Shown: one piece after another, positions 54,203 through 64,000 of the stretch | How positions within the stretch are numbered: the first letter of the stretch is position 1 | Layout: each line of letters starts with the position of its first letter | Origin: Oryzias latipes | Lineage: Eukaryota > Chordata > Actinopteri > Beloniformes > Adrianichthyidae | Length of the DNA stretch: 64,000 bases | Assembly: GCF_002234675.1 (NCBI RefSeq) | Contig: NC_019864.2 | Span: forward strand, 13,719,582 to 13,783,581 | Reading direction: 5' to 3' | The notes under the pieces: generated by a model | What the model was told of the DNA's origin: nothing | Seen by the model: the letters and a program-made list of their open reading frames with translations, nothing else | Databases searched by the model: none | Translations under genes and position numbers: made by a program

Positions 54203-55628
54203 TTAATTGTCTAAACACCAATAAACTTCTGTAATTTCTGAATAAATAGCTCATGAAATATTTATCTTTTTCCTATTTACACAACATGCAATCCATAAAA
54301 GGATCTGTTGCAGAGTACTAGACTTATATTACTAAAATGCCTGCAGAAGCACAATTAATTTATTTATTTTAAGCTTTTCTAATTCAATCTGAAATTATTT
54401 TAGTGATATACCTTTTTAAATGCATAAATGTGCTCTTTTAGTTTTCAGCAGTTCTGTCAATTAGGGATAAAGTTGGAAAAATATGTTGCAATACTTTAAA
54501 TTCTTACTCCATTGACCACCAGTTATTAATCAATTTATGATTAAAATTTTTACATGTAATGTCAGAAAAATGTAAAAAAAGTTAATTCAAAAAGTCAAAC
54601 AAAGTAACCGTGCATATATGTAAATGTTTGATTTTTTTTTCTTCTTGTTCTTTGCTGAATAGGAAATATTTTATTACTTAAACTACAAATTTGTAATTTG
54701 TAATTTAAATTGATTAATATTTACATTAAGATAAAATAAATGTTTTATTTTTTTCTGTTATTTGCTGAATTTTGGGGGAAATGTGCATTAAGATAGTAGA
54801 TAACAATATATATACATATACACTAGAAGCACATGTGCTGTGATATATATATTTTTTAGTAATTGTGTTGGTGTTTTTTACCGCCATGTTTCTAAAGTAT
54901 TTGTATTCATTTTTTAATTTTTTAAAATGTTATGCAAGTAAACTACAAAGAAAGCACAGAAATAAACAAACCAGAATCTAAAAACACAAAACTGATTTAT
55001 TTTAAAACAGGTATTTAAATTTCAAAGAAATAGGAATTACCAAAAGGTGCAGTTCCTCAAATGATCACTAGAGGTTGGTTCAGAAGGGAGCAATGACCCT
55101 CTGACATAGAAATAAAAAGTCTATACTTTACACCAACCATAAATGTATGTATAGCCGGGTTTTAAAACGTTTTTATTTGTTTTATTTTTTTAAATATGGG
55201 CAGTCTTTTAGCAATGTGTGATATCATAGATTGATATCAGGGTTAATTACCAATTCCCCATATTAACCTCTCTATCATTTTCTGAATTGAGCCAGATGAT
55301 ATTCTGAATTTGTTTTCAAATTTTTAAAAAAATAGTTTAAGGAAACAGCAAACTAAATACCTTGCAATATTTTTTTACATCAGTAACATGTAAAGCTGGA
55401 AAATTACTTAAAGACATACTGGAAGAATTGGAGAAGTATAGAATATCAAAGACCAACTACTTTAGACTATAAAAACACTAAACAGGAAGTCTACTGTTGT
55501 GCAAGAATGTATATTTTTCACAAGAATATAGCGCTGAAAAATGATGGTAGTACTGGGTTACAAAAGAAGGAAGTGGCGCGATAAAGAGGTGATGGACTTT
55601 TTTTTCAAAAATACATATTTTTTTTTAC

Positions 55629-56391
55629 ATCTTGTTAAGTTTTTTTTTTTATTGAACAGTTGCAACATACAGACCAAAAAAATGCAACAATTATATTTAG
55701 TTTCTATCTTGTCAAGTTTTTTTCTTCATACTTTGTTGACAAACAACATAATACAATAACAATGTGAATGTCTCAGGGGGAATTGAAATGTGTACATATT
55801 GCAGAAAAATATAAGAAATAGGACAAAAAATATATAAATATATACACATACATATACAACATAATACAAAAAGAATCATTAATTCAAATACGTTTGAGGT
55901 TTAATAAATTTTAAATTTTTCAAAAATCAAATTAGTTCGAATTGCTTTTTGGTTTTGCAGATGTTTGATAATGGTACAGTACTGATTTATTTCATTCAAA
56001 AACTGCTGGAATTTAGGTTTGGAGTTTGACCATTTGGCTTTATGAATATGGAATTTTGCCAATAATAAAAACAATTGTGTGATGAAGATACAATCTTTGT
56101 CTACTTTGACATTAAAGTAACCCAGAATAATGTCTTTATCCAAAAATACAACAGTTTGTTTAGTTATATTTCCAATATAGTTCCCCACTTCAATCCAAAA
56201 CATATTAATATGTGTGCAGTCCACAAACAGATGATAAATAGTTTCCTCCTGAGTTCCACAGAATGAACAAGACAGGTCCATGTTCTATCTTGTCAAGTTT
56301 TTTTTTTTTTTTTTTTTTACTTGTTTGAACTGGCTGCTGCTTTTTGTCCGCCCAACTTTATTGAACAATGCATAAATTATCTTGTCAAGTT
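55629..56391. repeat. Four direct copies of one 13-bp target sequence bounding poly-T inserts
   Basis: ATCTTGTCAAGTT or a one-base variant occurs at 55629, 55706, 56287 and 56379. Each of the first three is followed at once by a T-run (10, 7 and ~21 bases) and then a unique segment of 55, ~560 and ~60 bases. This is the signature expected of target-primed reverse transcription on the minus strand: target copy, poly-A tail read as T, insert, then the next target copy. Three insertions at the same nick, or one insertion plus later duplication, would explain it. Confidence 0.7.
55706..56286 (-). mobile_element. L1-like LINE, 5'-truncated 3' end
   Basis: The minus strand holds an open frame (56281 down to 55901, 126 codons) that begins MDLSCSFCGTQEETIYHLFV and continues with DCTHINMFW. 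The CxxC…H…C arrangement and the following text are the C-terminal zinc-binding region of L1-type ORF2. After the stop comes ~180 bases of 3' UTR and an A-rich tail. The insert is bounded by 13-base direct repeats. The frame is uninterrupted, so the insertion looks fairly young, although only the last ~10% of an L1 is present. Confidence 0.8.
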
Positions 56392-56399
56392 ATCTTCCA

Positions 56400-56745
56400 C
56401 CGAAAGGCGCGCGTGACGAAAGAGTTTGGGCCTCCTCTGCCCGCCCCTCCCTGCTGAGGTGTGGGGCGGAGCCTAAGCCACACTTAGTTGTTGTACGTTG
56501 AAGAGTGCTGTCGACAACACACGGTGTGTTGGGGACGGCGGACGCGAGGAGCCGAAGGGGGCCAAATGGGCTCGAACCACCTGGACATGGGTTTAGACGC
56601 GAGCTGGAGACGAGGGCCGTTGCCAAAGTAACGAACCATTCGCTCCTCTCTGGCCGCAAACGGGAGGGGGGCTATTATGCCCGGCGTGAACGTGTCTGTG
56701 CGAAGTTTGTCCGAAGAGAAACACCTCAGCCGCCGGATGGTGAGT
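56400..56745 (+). promoter_or_regulatory. GC-rich promoter-like island
   Basis: A sharp rise in G+C and CpG (GGCGCGCGTGACG, GGGGCGGAGC, GACGGCGGACGCGAGGAG) follows the AT-rich gap and lies just before a start codon with a good donor. It is the only such island in the right-hand 12 kb. Confidence 0.5.
56677..56739 (+). CDS. Possible first coding exon of an unidentified gene
   Basis: ATG 56677 opens 21 codons (MPGVNVSVRSLSEEKHL …) up to a strong donor (ATG before GTGAGT, phase 0). It sits inside the GC-rich island on the plus strand. No further exon was recognised up to the window end, so a long first intron would be needed. By conserved gene order the next + strand genes after NR2C1 would be NDUFA12 and TMCC3. 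NDUFA12 does not fit, and human TMCC3 also begins MPG, but the rest is too different to assign. It may equally be 5' UTR. Confidence 0.35.
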
Positions 56746-59700
56746 CAATGTGTCTTGTGTCGTCACTGCTGGCTCACAGTTCTGCCCCTTCACGGTACCA
56801 GCGATGCATTGTTGCCCGCTGAGCTCCACCACGTCATGTGAGAGCGAACAGCTGCGCCGCTTCAGTGCTCCAGAACTGCCCAGACAAAGGGCTTTAAGTA
56901 ACACCGCCATGCATTCTGGTGGATGCACATCATCAAGGAGAGATTTTATTTTATTTGTTTTTTTTTAAACAAGAGGTGCATACAGCAATTATAATAATAA
57001 TAACAATAAGAAAGTTGTTTTTTTGGGTGAACCAAAGAAGGATATTCTGTATCAGTCATCACTCTTGAAATGCTGGCAAATATTTCCCCTTTGTTATTTA
57101 TAGTTTTCATTTGAATATTTCTTGGTGTGGCTGGAGCATCTCACCTCTGTTGTGGGTTTATCACGGTTTCCTCATGACATCTAAAACAACACAACGAGCA
57201 CCGCCCTTTAACCTGCATCACAAAAGTGTGGCAGTGCTACAAAAACAATTGTGCAATCCAAGAGTGGAAATGTGGAGTAGTGATGCATTCAGGCACATAG
57301 AACCATCTTTCTGTCAGTTTTTCTGGTAACTTCATGATATAAATATATCATAAATTCAAGTGCAAGTTTTGGAATCTATGTTTCAACTCTGTGTTTACTA
57401 AAATGCTTCATATAACATTTTCTCAATATCCTGTGAGTGGTGTGATGCTTTTTTTTTCATTATATCAAACTAAATTAAAGATAAGATATTTCCATTTGTC
57501 TGCTTTTAAAGAAAAACAACTTTATTTATCAACAAAAATAACTATTCTTCCAAGATCTGACATATTTAATTAACTGTATAATATTTATAAGGAATCATAG
57601 TGTAAACACCTTAAACTATAACAGTTCACCAACCATTAACTGATGACAACGTGCGATAAATGCCTGTTTGACTGAATAATCAGCACAGTTATGTAGTTAA
57701 AGCAAGTTCCTTTAGTACCAGTGATAGAAGTAAATGTGGGATTATTGTTAAACTAAAGCACATTTTTTATAGGGCAGTGGGACTTCCTGGTTATTATCAG
57801 CACATTTTGGGGTATAGGAAATTGCCTACCCTCTTTTGTACTTTCCAACAAGAAAAAGGGAAGTATTTTCTTTACATCGACCCAAAATAATGCAAATGTT
57901 TCTTTTTGAAGTACAGCGCGATAAGAAATGTCATGTTTGAAAGCGTTGAGTCATGAAACTGGTGTTTCAAAAAGGCACTGGGATGGAAACGTGCCTTTTA
58001 TGTTGGGCTGCTTTCCAACCACAGCCTGTGCGGCTGTGGATTTTCTTTGAATTGGATGTCAGGTTTGCTCCTCGAAAAGCTTTTGTTCAGCAGATATAAT
58101 GACTTACAGGCCAGAAATGATGCAATGCTGAAGATTTTGTTCCTTGGTTCCTGAAACGTCGGTCTTGGTGCCTCTAAGAAGGAGGATTTGCGCAACCCAT
58201 GCTTGTGCCTACACTGTTCACCTAAATATTCCCTTTTTTGAAATTGTTTTTTTTTGTTTGTGTGTCTAATCATACATAATAACACAAATGTGGCCTGTTG
58301 TGACCTTTTCAAAGCAGTTTGGCAGTGCAGGAGTCAGTTGTTCATGGCCTTTTATCTGTAGCAGCACTCGTACACCATTACCTTGTTTCCTCTTGTTCTG
58401 AATCAGTACGGTGAATATGTCTACATGTTTACCTTAATTGAACCCCATTCAATACTCAGCAGGGAGACACTGATAGTGTTAATGGGTTATTGATTCTGGT
58501 TTGGACCTGCTTGTCTAAGAGATCATGGCGACCAGGGGATTTATTCCCGTGACTTCCTGGTAGTTATTTCCTTGGGAAAGTTTACTTTAAATACTGCACT
58601 GCTGTTTCTTTTCTTTTCTTTTTTTTGGCCCCTGCAGTCTCTCACTGAGAATGATTGTTTGCCCCCTCAAGTCAAGTAAGAAGGGTTCGCAGGCAGCTGT
58701 CGGATGCAGATTAGAAAATGGAGGAGCATTGAGGCCTTCAGCTCTCCGTTAAATTGAAAGATTTGCTTCCTGTCATGCCTTCTCTGCCTCGGGTTTTCTG
58801 TCCGTGTCCCTGCGTGAATCCTGGCTGGAGAGTGTCTGTATCCATTTGGATCAGCTGGAGGGAATACCAATGAGCGTCCTCCCCTCTGTGGTTCTGTTCT
58901 CGGCTGAAGGGACTGGTTTGTGCCATCCCCACGAGTGTGCCAGCCCTGTTTGGCTCCCAGACTTTGTATTGCTGCCCAAACTCAAGCCAGTGACACAGAC
59001 GCTTCATTACAATCCCACTGATACTGGGATCAAATTTTCTGTACAGCTCTTAGTAGCACCTGTGCTTTCATTTGGATTTGTTTGTTCGGCCTCATGAGGC
59101 GGCGCTGAGGTTACAGCTGAGCCTGCGAGTACTTGCAGACATGACTTCCTTGTCCTGAGGATAGTTCCTGTTTGCTCAGAAAACCTCTGGTGCTGCTGTG
59201 GTTCAATCTCAAAAGAAGAAAAAGCAGGTTTAGCAAGAAAAACATGCATTTTCTCTGTTTTTCTGCTGATCCCGCCCTAAAATGTTCTTTAGCAGAACTC
59301 CAGAAGAGTTAACTTGCTTCTGCATAGCCCCCCCCCCACCACCACTTTATTCTAAATAATTTCTTAGCTTTCACTCAAGTGCAGGACTTCCTGCTGAATC
59401 ACTGCTCTCTCTGTTTCTGATGCTGCGGGCGGGCGATACAGTCTGAGTTTGCATCAAATATTGAACCACTAACTAGATTATTGATCTAAGAGTGAGCATG
59501 AGCAGATCACACCGCAATGCAAGATAAGCAGCATCTCCTTTGGTTTTTACTGACTCCCATGACTTCTTCACGTAAAATGTCTCCTGAATGAACGAACCCC
59601 TTAAAGAAAGCATCACAACGCCAGGCTTTAAGCTAAAATCGAGGCCAATCCACATGGATTCCTATGTTGTTCCTTGTAAAAGAGGTCAGATCATGTTAAA

Positions 59701-60108
59701 TGGGTCGCGGTGTTGGTCATACACTATGTTATGTAGGGCAGAAGGGGGGGGGGGGGGGGGGGGGCTTGAAATATTGAAAGGAGACGCACATCCTGTGAGA
59801 AACAAAGGGTCTATTTTAATGAAAAGGGTGATTGAGTCACCTTTTGTAGTTTATCTATGATGAGTTCAAAACTCAACCCTTATCTCAACTTTTAATCTAG
59901 CTCCTTATTGCCAACTTGCTGAGTAAAAAGGAACTGTTTTTTTTTTGGGATGGGGTTACTCTACAGGCTGGGTTGAAAAATTGTGAACTGATCTTTACTT
60001 AAAAAACGCAATTTTTTTAAATTCAGCCCAATAAACCTTTTAAGAATCGGTGAGTTGATTTGTATTCCTACGATCCAACCAGATGGATCAGTCTGAGGCA
60101 AGTTGTTG
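56746..60108. other. Gene-free region, possibly intron 1 of the 56.7 kb gene
   Basis: No exon was recognised. The stretch 58660-59100 is less AT-rich, with an open frame (58804-59097) that looks like chance coding, and it might be a conserved non-coding element. A ~21-base poly-G run lies at 59744-59764. Confidence 0.5.
59744..59764. repeat. Poly-G tract
   Basis: About 21 G residues in a row; the length is uncertain by nature. Confidence 0.9.
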
Positions 60109-60710
60109 AAGACAAACTCCAATGAAAATTGTGTTTTTAACATGGTCTTGTGGTATTTTTAGGTTAATGGAGGACATATTGGAAATTAGGATTAAAACTG
60201 GGTTCTTTTGAGTATTTCTTTATTCAAGTCATGGTGAATCAGGAGCAGACGAAAACATCATTTGAAAGAGCTTGTACTTGTGACGCACAAACTACAATTG
60301 GCATGCCACAAGCTCCCCTCAATTCTGACACATCCATCGCAGAGAGACAGATCCATGCACGTCTTCATTTTCCTCATTTGAGCTGGCATCTTGCTCAAAA
60401 CTGTACAGCTGGATAGCTCCAATATTGGTCGCCATTTTTGCAACACTGCAATGATAGGTTGGGGTTTTTAGGATCTGTAAGCTAGCGGGAGAGTGTGTAA
60501 GTAGATGGATGATAGGAAGTTGGGGCAGGGTTACTCCACCAACGGTCTCACCCACAACTTGGAGGTGAATTGCAGAGGAATTACTGCCACTCTGTAGAAA
60601 CTATGTCCTAGAAAACAACACATTTTGCTTAAAAATGGCATAATCGGGCTTAAAGGATAACTGGGAACGCTTTGAAAATGGATCAAACAATGATTGGAGT
60701 AGGTCTTTAA
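60109..60710 (-). mobile_element. TTAA-type non-autonomous element, copy 3
   Basis: A ~600 bp element from AAGACAAACTCCAATGAAAA to TTGGAGTAGGTCTTTAA. On the minus strand the internal relic reads MATNIGAIQLYSFEQDASSN followed by EENEDVHG, the best preserved version in the window. The block AAACTATGTCCTAGAAAA, also in copies 2 and 4, lies near the right end. There is no transposase. Confidence 0.75.
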
Positions 60711-62717
60711 TGTAAAAAATTATAATTTCAGCAATGAAAGTTCCACCATCAATTGAAATCACTATTTAAGTAAAAAGCCTTTTTCAAAATTAAACAAAGT
60801 AAACTTTAAAAAAAAGAAATGTTTAAATAAATTGAGTTGAATTGGAAATTGACTAAACTTATGACTCATAATTGAATGGATTCCCTAGTTTGACAGTGTA
60901 GTCCAGCCCTACCTCCATGCCTATTGCGATAAATTAGTAGAGGGCATCTTAAGTACTAAAATCTGTGGGGGGGAAAAAAAAGAGAATTTTTCGGTTTATC
61001 AAGACAAATCATATTTTGAAAGACTAAGAAAAAATGGTGATATGCGCAGCTAAAACCTGTAAATGGAATGGTTCTCTTTCAGCACAGTTTTCATGACAAA
61101 CAGGAGTTTATCTTGGTGCTCTCAGAAATAGTATCAGATGGAAGTGATAGCTCTACCTCTTTTAACCCTAGTTTGGTGTCAATCAGTGACCTTTTTAGTT
61201 CTAGGCCATTCTCACAGACCTTCCTACTGCTGCGAATGCCTTTCCCCTAGTTACTGGGCTCCATTCTCCCCCTTGCTCCCCTTTTGCACCGCAGATCAAC
61301 ACCTTAGTTGTGCTGTTACCATCTCTCACCCTGGAATTGCCGTGAACCTGGAGAATTGTGGCACGCATGCAGAAAGTGGGGCAGCTCCCGCACAGATTTG
61401 GGGCCACGTGTTCATCAGCCTCATTTTGGCAGATCTGCTCGGCAAGACAGACAGTTAAATTGCACCTGCGATTAAGCAGAGCTAGTGGAAAATGGTTTTA
61501 TTAAACCCAAAAGGTGAAATTTCATCAAGTCGCTCAACAGAAAATTGGTCGATTTTAGGAATCCTGCTGAGCCCTGGAATGTAAAAAAAAAAACTGTTTG
61601 AGTTATCTTGTTATGTGGGCTGAGCTCATAAATTGGGGCCCATCTTGCAAAAGTCTGCTCTACGGGATATGTACTTTGTTCCAGCCATGCAATGCAAATT
61701 CTGCTCCAGTCGAAGGGTAGGGTACATATGGAGGATTTAACATCTTGCCTTCAAAATAAGATCCTTGTCTCTCTTAGTTTTTCTGCAGCAAAATGATTTT
61801 ATTTATTTGCATAGGTCCAACATCTGTGTGTGTCCAAAATGCCAGAGGGGGAGTTCATTTATTATGTAGTGCAAGATGTAAAACTTTCACATAAGTTAGT
61901 TCATGTATAGCTAACAGAAACGCTTTGCACTCTTGTTTTCTGACTGAACTGACTTCTCATTTAAAAAAAGAAAGGTATGGTAATGTAAGCATTATCCAGC
62001 AGTCCACTTCCTCTTTAACAGAGAGGACATTCGATTCTTTTTTTTCTTTCTGAGAAACTGGTTTGGCAAAAGGGCAGCCGGACTGTATGTCAATTGTTTC
62101 GATAGGCCTACACCCCTGGACAGAGTGAGATTGTTGTGAGACAATCCATATGCTGCGGCACGGTCCAGAACAGAGCCGAGGTAAGAAAATGACAAAGTCT
62201 TCTTTTTTTCCCCTCTGCACAGAGAGAGCTCTGTGTTCAACCAGGACGTAGGCCAGAGAGGGTGGGGTTAGGATTGAAGCTGAAATGCCCCGGCATGCCC
62301 ATTCAAAACTGCGCGGCATAGAATGTTTAAAACAATCGGCAATGCACTATTTTTCTAAAATATTGTGTTCACAGAAAGGGGAAAAAAAAACTGCTGGAGT
62401 CAAAAGTACGCACCCCTGTTAAAAAATATACAAATAATTCATGGTTATTGAGGAAATACTACCTTTAGCAAATATGAACTACACTTTTTTCTTTCTACTT
62501 TACATATATATTTGGATAAAAACAACAGAAAAAGTAGCCTTTTTTGGATGGTTTAGTAGGGCTACCTAACCCCAACCCCTAAAGATCAATCCCTCTGCTT
62601 TGTCTCCAACGATCCCTACCTTACCTGGTGGTGATTACCCCAGACAGGTGTGTTCAGTGACTCAGAATCTCCAATGTTCTGATACAATGAGTTGGAAGAC
62701 AAGCAGGTTAGTAGATC
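60711..62717. other. Gene-free region
   Basis: Mostly AT-rich. The stretch 61190-61460 is more balanced, with open frames on both strands but no recognisable protein; conserved non-coding sequence is possible. Nothing else is supported. Confidence 0.5.
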
Positions 62718-63317
62718 TTAAAGACCCGCTCCCATGAAAACTGAGTTTTTAACATGCTGTTATGGTATTTTATTTGATGATGGGGGACAAATAAAGCTTA
62801 AAATTATTCTTCTGAGTATTTCTTTATTAAAATAACTGTAAATCAGGTGCAGATGTAAAAATGCAAGTGGATAAAGCTTGTAGTTGTGACATAGACGCTA
62901 GAATCAGCAGGCAGCAAGCTCCATGCTCCGCTTCATTCTGATGTATCCACTTGTAGATGAATAGATCCATGTACATCTTCTTTTTCCCCATCCGAACTGG
63001 CTCAAAACTGTAAAGCCTTAGGCTCCAATGCTGGTTGCCATTTTTGTTGCCCCGTTAATGTTAGGTTGGGGTTGTGGGGGGTCTGAAAGCTAGCAGGCGG
63101 GAGTGCAAACAGATGGCTCACTTCCATCTGTGGTGGTGGGCTTACCGTACTCTGTGCCAACAGTCCCACCCACAACTCGGAGGCGAATTTCTGAACTACT
63201 GCCAATCTGCAGAAACTATGTCCTAGAAAATGACAGTTTTTAAAAATGTTGGCTAAAAACAACATAATGGGAACGCTTTTACAATAAATCAAAAGATTAT
63301 TGGAGTGGGACTTTAAA
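62718..63317 (-). mobile_element. TTAA-type non-autonomous element, copy 4 (both ends clear)
   Basis: This is the cleanest copy: TTAAAGACCCGCTCCCATGAA at the left and GGAGTGGGACTTTAA at the right, so terminal repeats AGWCCCRCTCC lie directly inside TTAA on both sides. The internal relic starts ATGGCAACCAGCATTGGAGCC on the minus strand, then decays with an early stop, and later gives a WIHQNEAEHGAC-like piece. Confidence 0.8.
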
Positions 63318-64000
63318 GGCTAGAGCTGGGTTCCCTAAGACATTGCCTTACTGTATCAAAGCTTTTAGGCGTTTGGCTGTTACAAAGGTCCCAACAGATT
63401 TCAGTTTTGTTGCGTTCTTGTTTAACTGCTCTTGTTTGAAACCTTGATTCTTTTCGGTTTCAGCCATGTGGTTTGGTTTTGCTGGTGTTTATTTTAGGAT
63501 GATTGCTGTGTGTTCTAGTTTTGACCAACCTTAATGTCCCAAAAATGTCTGGTATATGCGGAGGTGCACAGAACAGCTTACAGTTGGTTCTGCGAATCCC
63601 AAGCTCAAAACAAGAACAAATCCTCATCCTCCCACCCCCATGCTTGCCATTGGGAATGAGAGATTTCTGTTCTTATCAGCGGCCCATGAGATGAAGCTGA
63701 AGGAGTTCAACATGTTTGATGAAGCTGTTATCCAACTGAAGGGGGGGTGTGAGAAACGCAAAAGCTTTGACTCATTACTGGGTAACATTTCAGTACAGCC
63801 TATGCCTATTAGTCACTCAAACCATAAAACTTGGTGCTGACTGATGAATCCATGCAAGGTTCGTCACACAAACAGGAAACAAAAAGGATTTCAACAAAGT
63901 TTGCGTAAAGTTTGCCTAACTGCTGCAGGGTCTGGTTACATAAAATACTACCGAAACTCTTGGACATCTTAAACATTTTGTTCAAATGCAGCAAATATAA
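63318..64000. other. Right end of window, no gene recognised
   Basis: An open frame at 63556-63840 (+) is 94 codons long but matches nothing I know, and there is no clear splice context. Probably non-coding. Confidence 0.45.

Larger units (their letters stand above)
52551..55628. other. AT-rich gene-free region downstream of NR2C1
   Basis: About 3 kb with no coding exon that I can see. It contains a 16-base poly-G run (53621-53636), a decayed dispersed repeat (54110-54202) and long A/T tracts. In human, NDUFA12 follows NR2C1; no NDUFA12-like exon was recognised. Confidence 0.6.

Noticed and set aside
56505-56822. 105-codon ORF across the 56.5 kb CpG island
   Set aside because: It is in a different frame from the ATG at 56677, crosses its strong donor, and has arbitrary composition from GC-rich 5' UTR.
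58804-59097. 97-codon plus-strand ORF
   Set aside because: No family recognised and no coding signature beyond being open; kept only as possible conserved non-coding sequence.
61957-62319. 120-codon minus-strand ORF
   Set aside because: No domain, no splice context, no known family; probably chance.

Overview
The window is nuclear DNA of a ray-finned (teleost) fish. The evidence is five spliced vertebrate genes with short introns, an intron-containing eukaryotic tRNA, and teleost-type transposon debris. One repeat family (the AACCCTTGTGCTATC-ended MITE) reminds me of medaka (Oryzias) sequence. That is recollection, not a search.

Layout from left to right: the last 11 coding exons of HAL (histidine ammonia-lyase, + strand, 95-3788, truncated by the window edge); a lone tRNA-Tyr with an intron (5075-5161, - strand); NTN4 (netrin-4, + strand, 8684-15106, 10 exons); METAP2 (methionine aminopeptidase 2, - strand, 18001-24706, 11 exons, convergent with NTN4); a 7.7 kb gap; FGD6 (FYVE/RhoGEF/PH protein, + strand, 32437-44030, 21 coding exons); NR2C1 (orphan nuclear receptor TR2, + strand, 47511-51802, 13 coding exons); an AT-rich gap; and, at 56.4-56.75 kb, a GC-rich island with a possible first coding exon of another + strand gene whose remainder would lie beyond the window. 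All exon joins below were checked by hand for splice dinucleotides and codon phase.

The genes do not form a pathway. They are a conserved linkage group that corresponds to human chromosome 12q22-q23 (NR2C1, FGD6, METAP2, NTN4 and HAL keep the same order and relative orientation). Human genes that interrupt this order (VEZT, USP44, SNRPF, CCDC38, AMDHD1, NDUFA12) were not recognised here.

Between and inside the genes lie repeats: four copies of a ~210 bp MITE; four copies plus one fragment of a ~600 bp TTAA-flanked non-autonomous element that carries a degenerate acidic coding segment; a ~390 bp local duplication that ends at a MITE tip and starts 5 bp from a METAP2 exon; a LINE 3' fragment joined to a SINE-like repeat in an FGD6 intron; and a cluster of poly-A retro-insertions at 55.6-56.4 kb that share one target sequence. 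Two introns (one in HAL, one in NR2C1) use GC-AG splice sites. I saw no clear new molecular system. The most interesting items are the TTAA element family, the duplication at the METAP2 splice site, the repeated use of one retrotransposition target, the tandem uORFs of FGD6 and an unassigned exon-like ORF at 27.3-27.5 kb.
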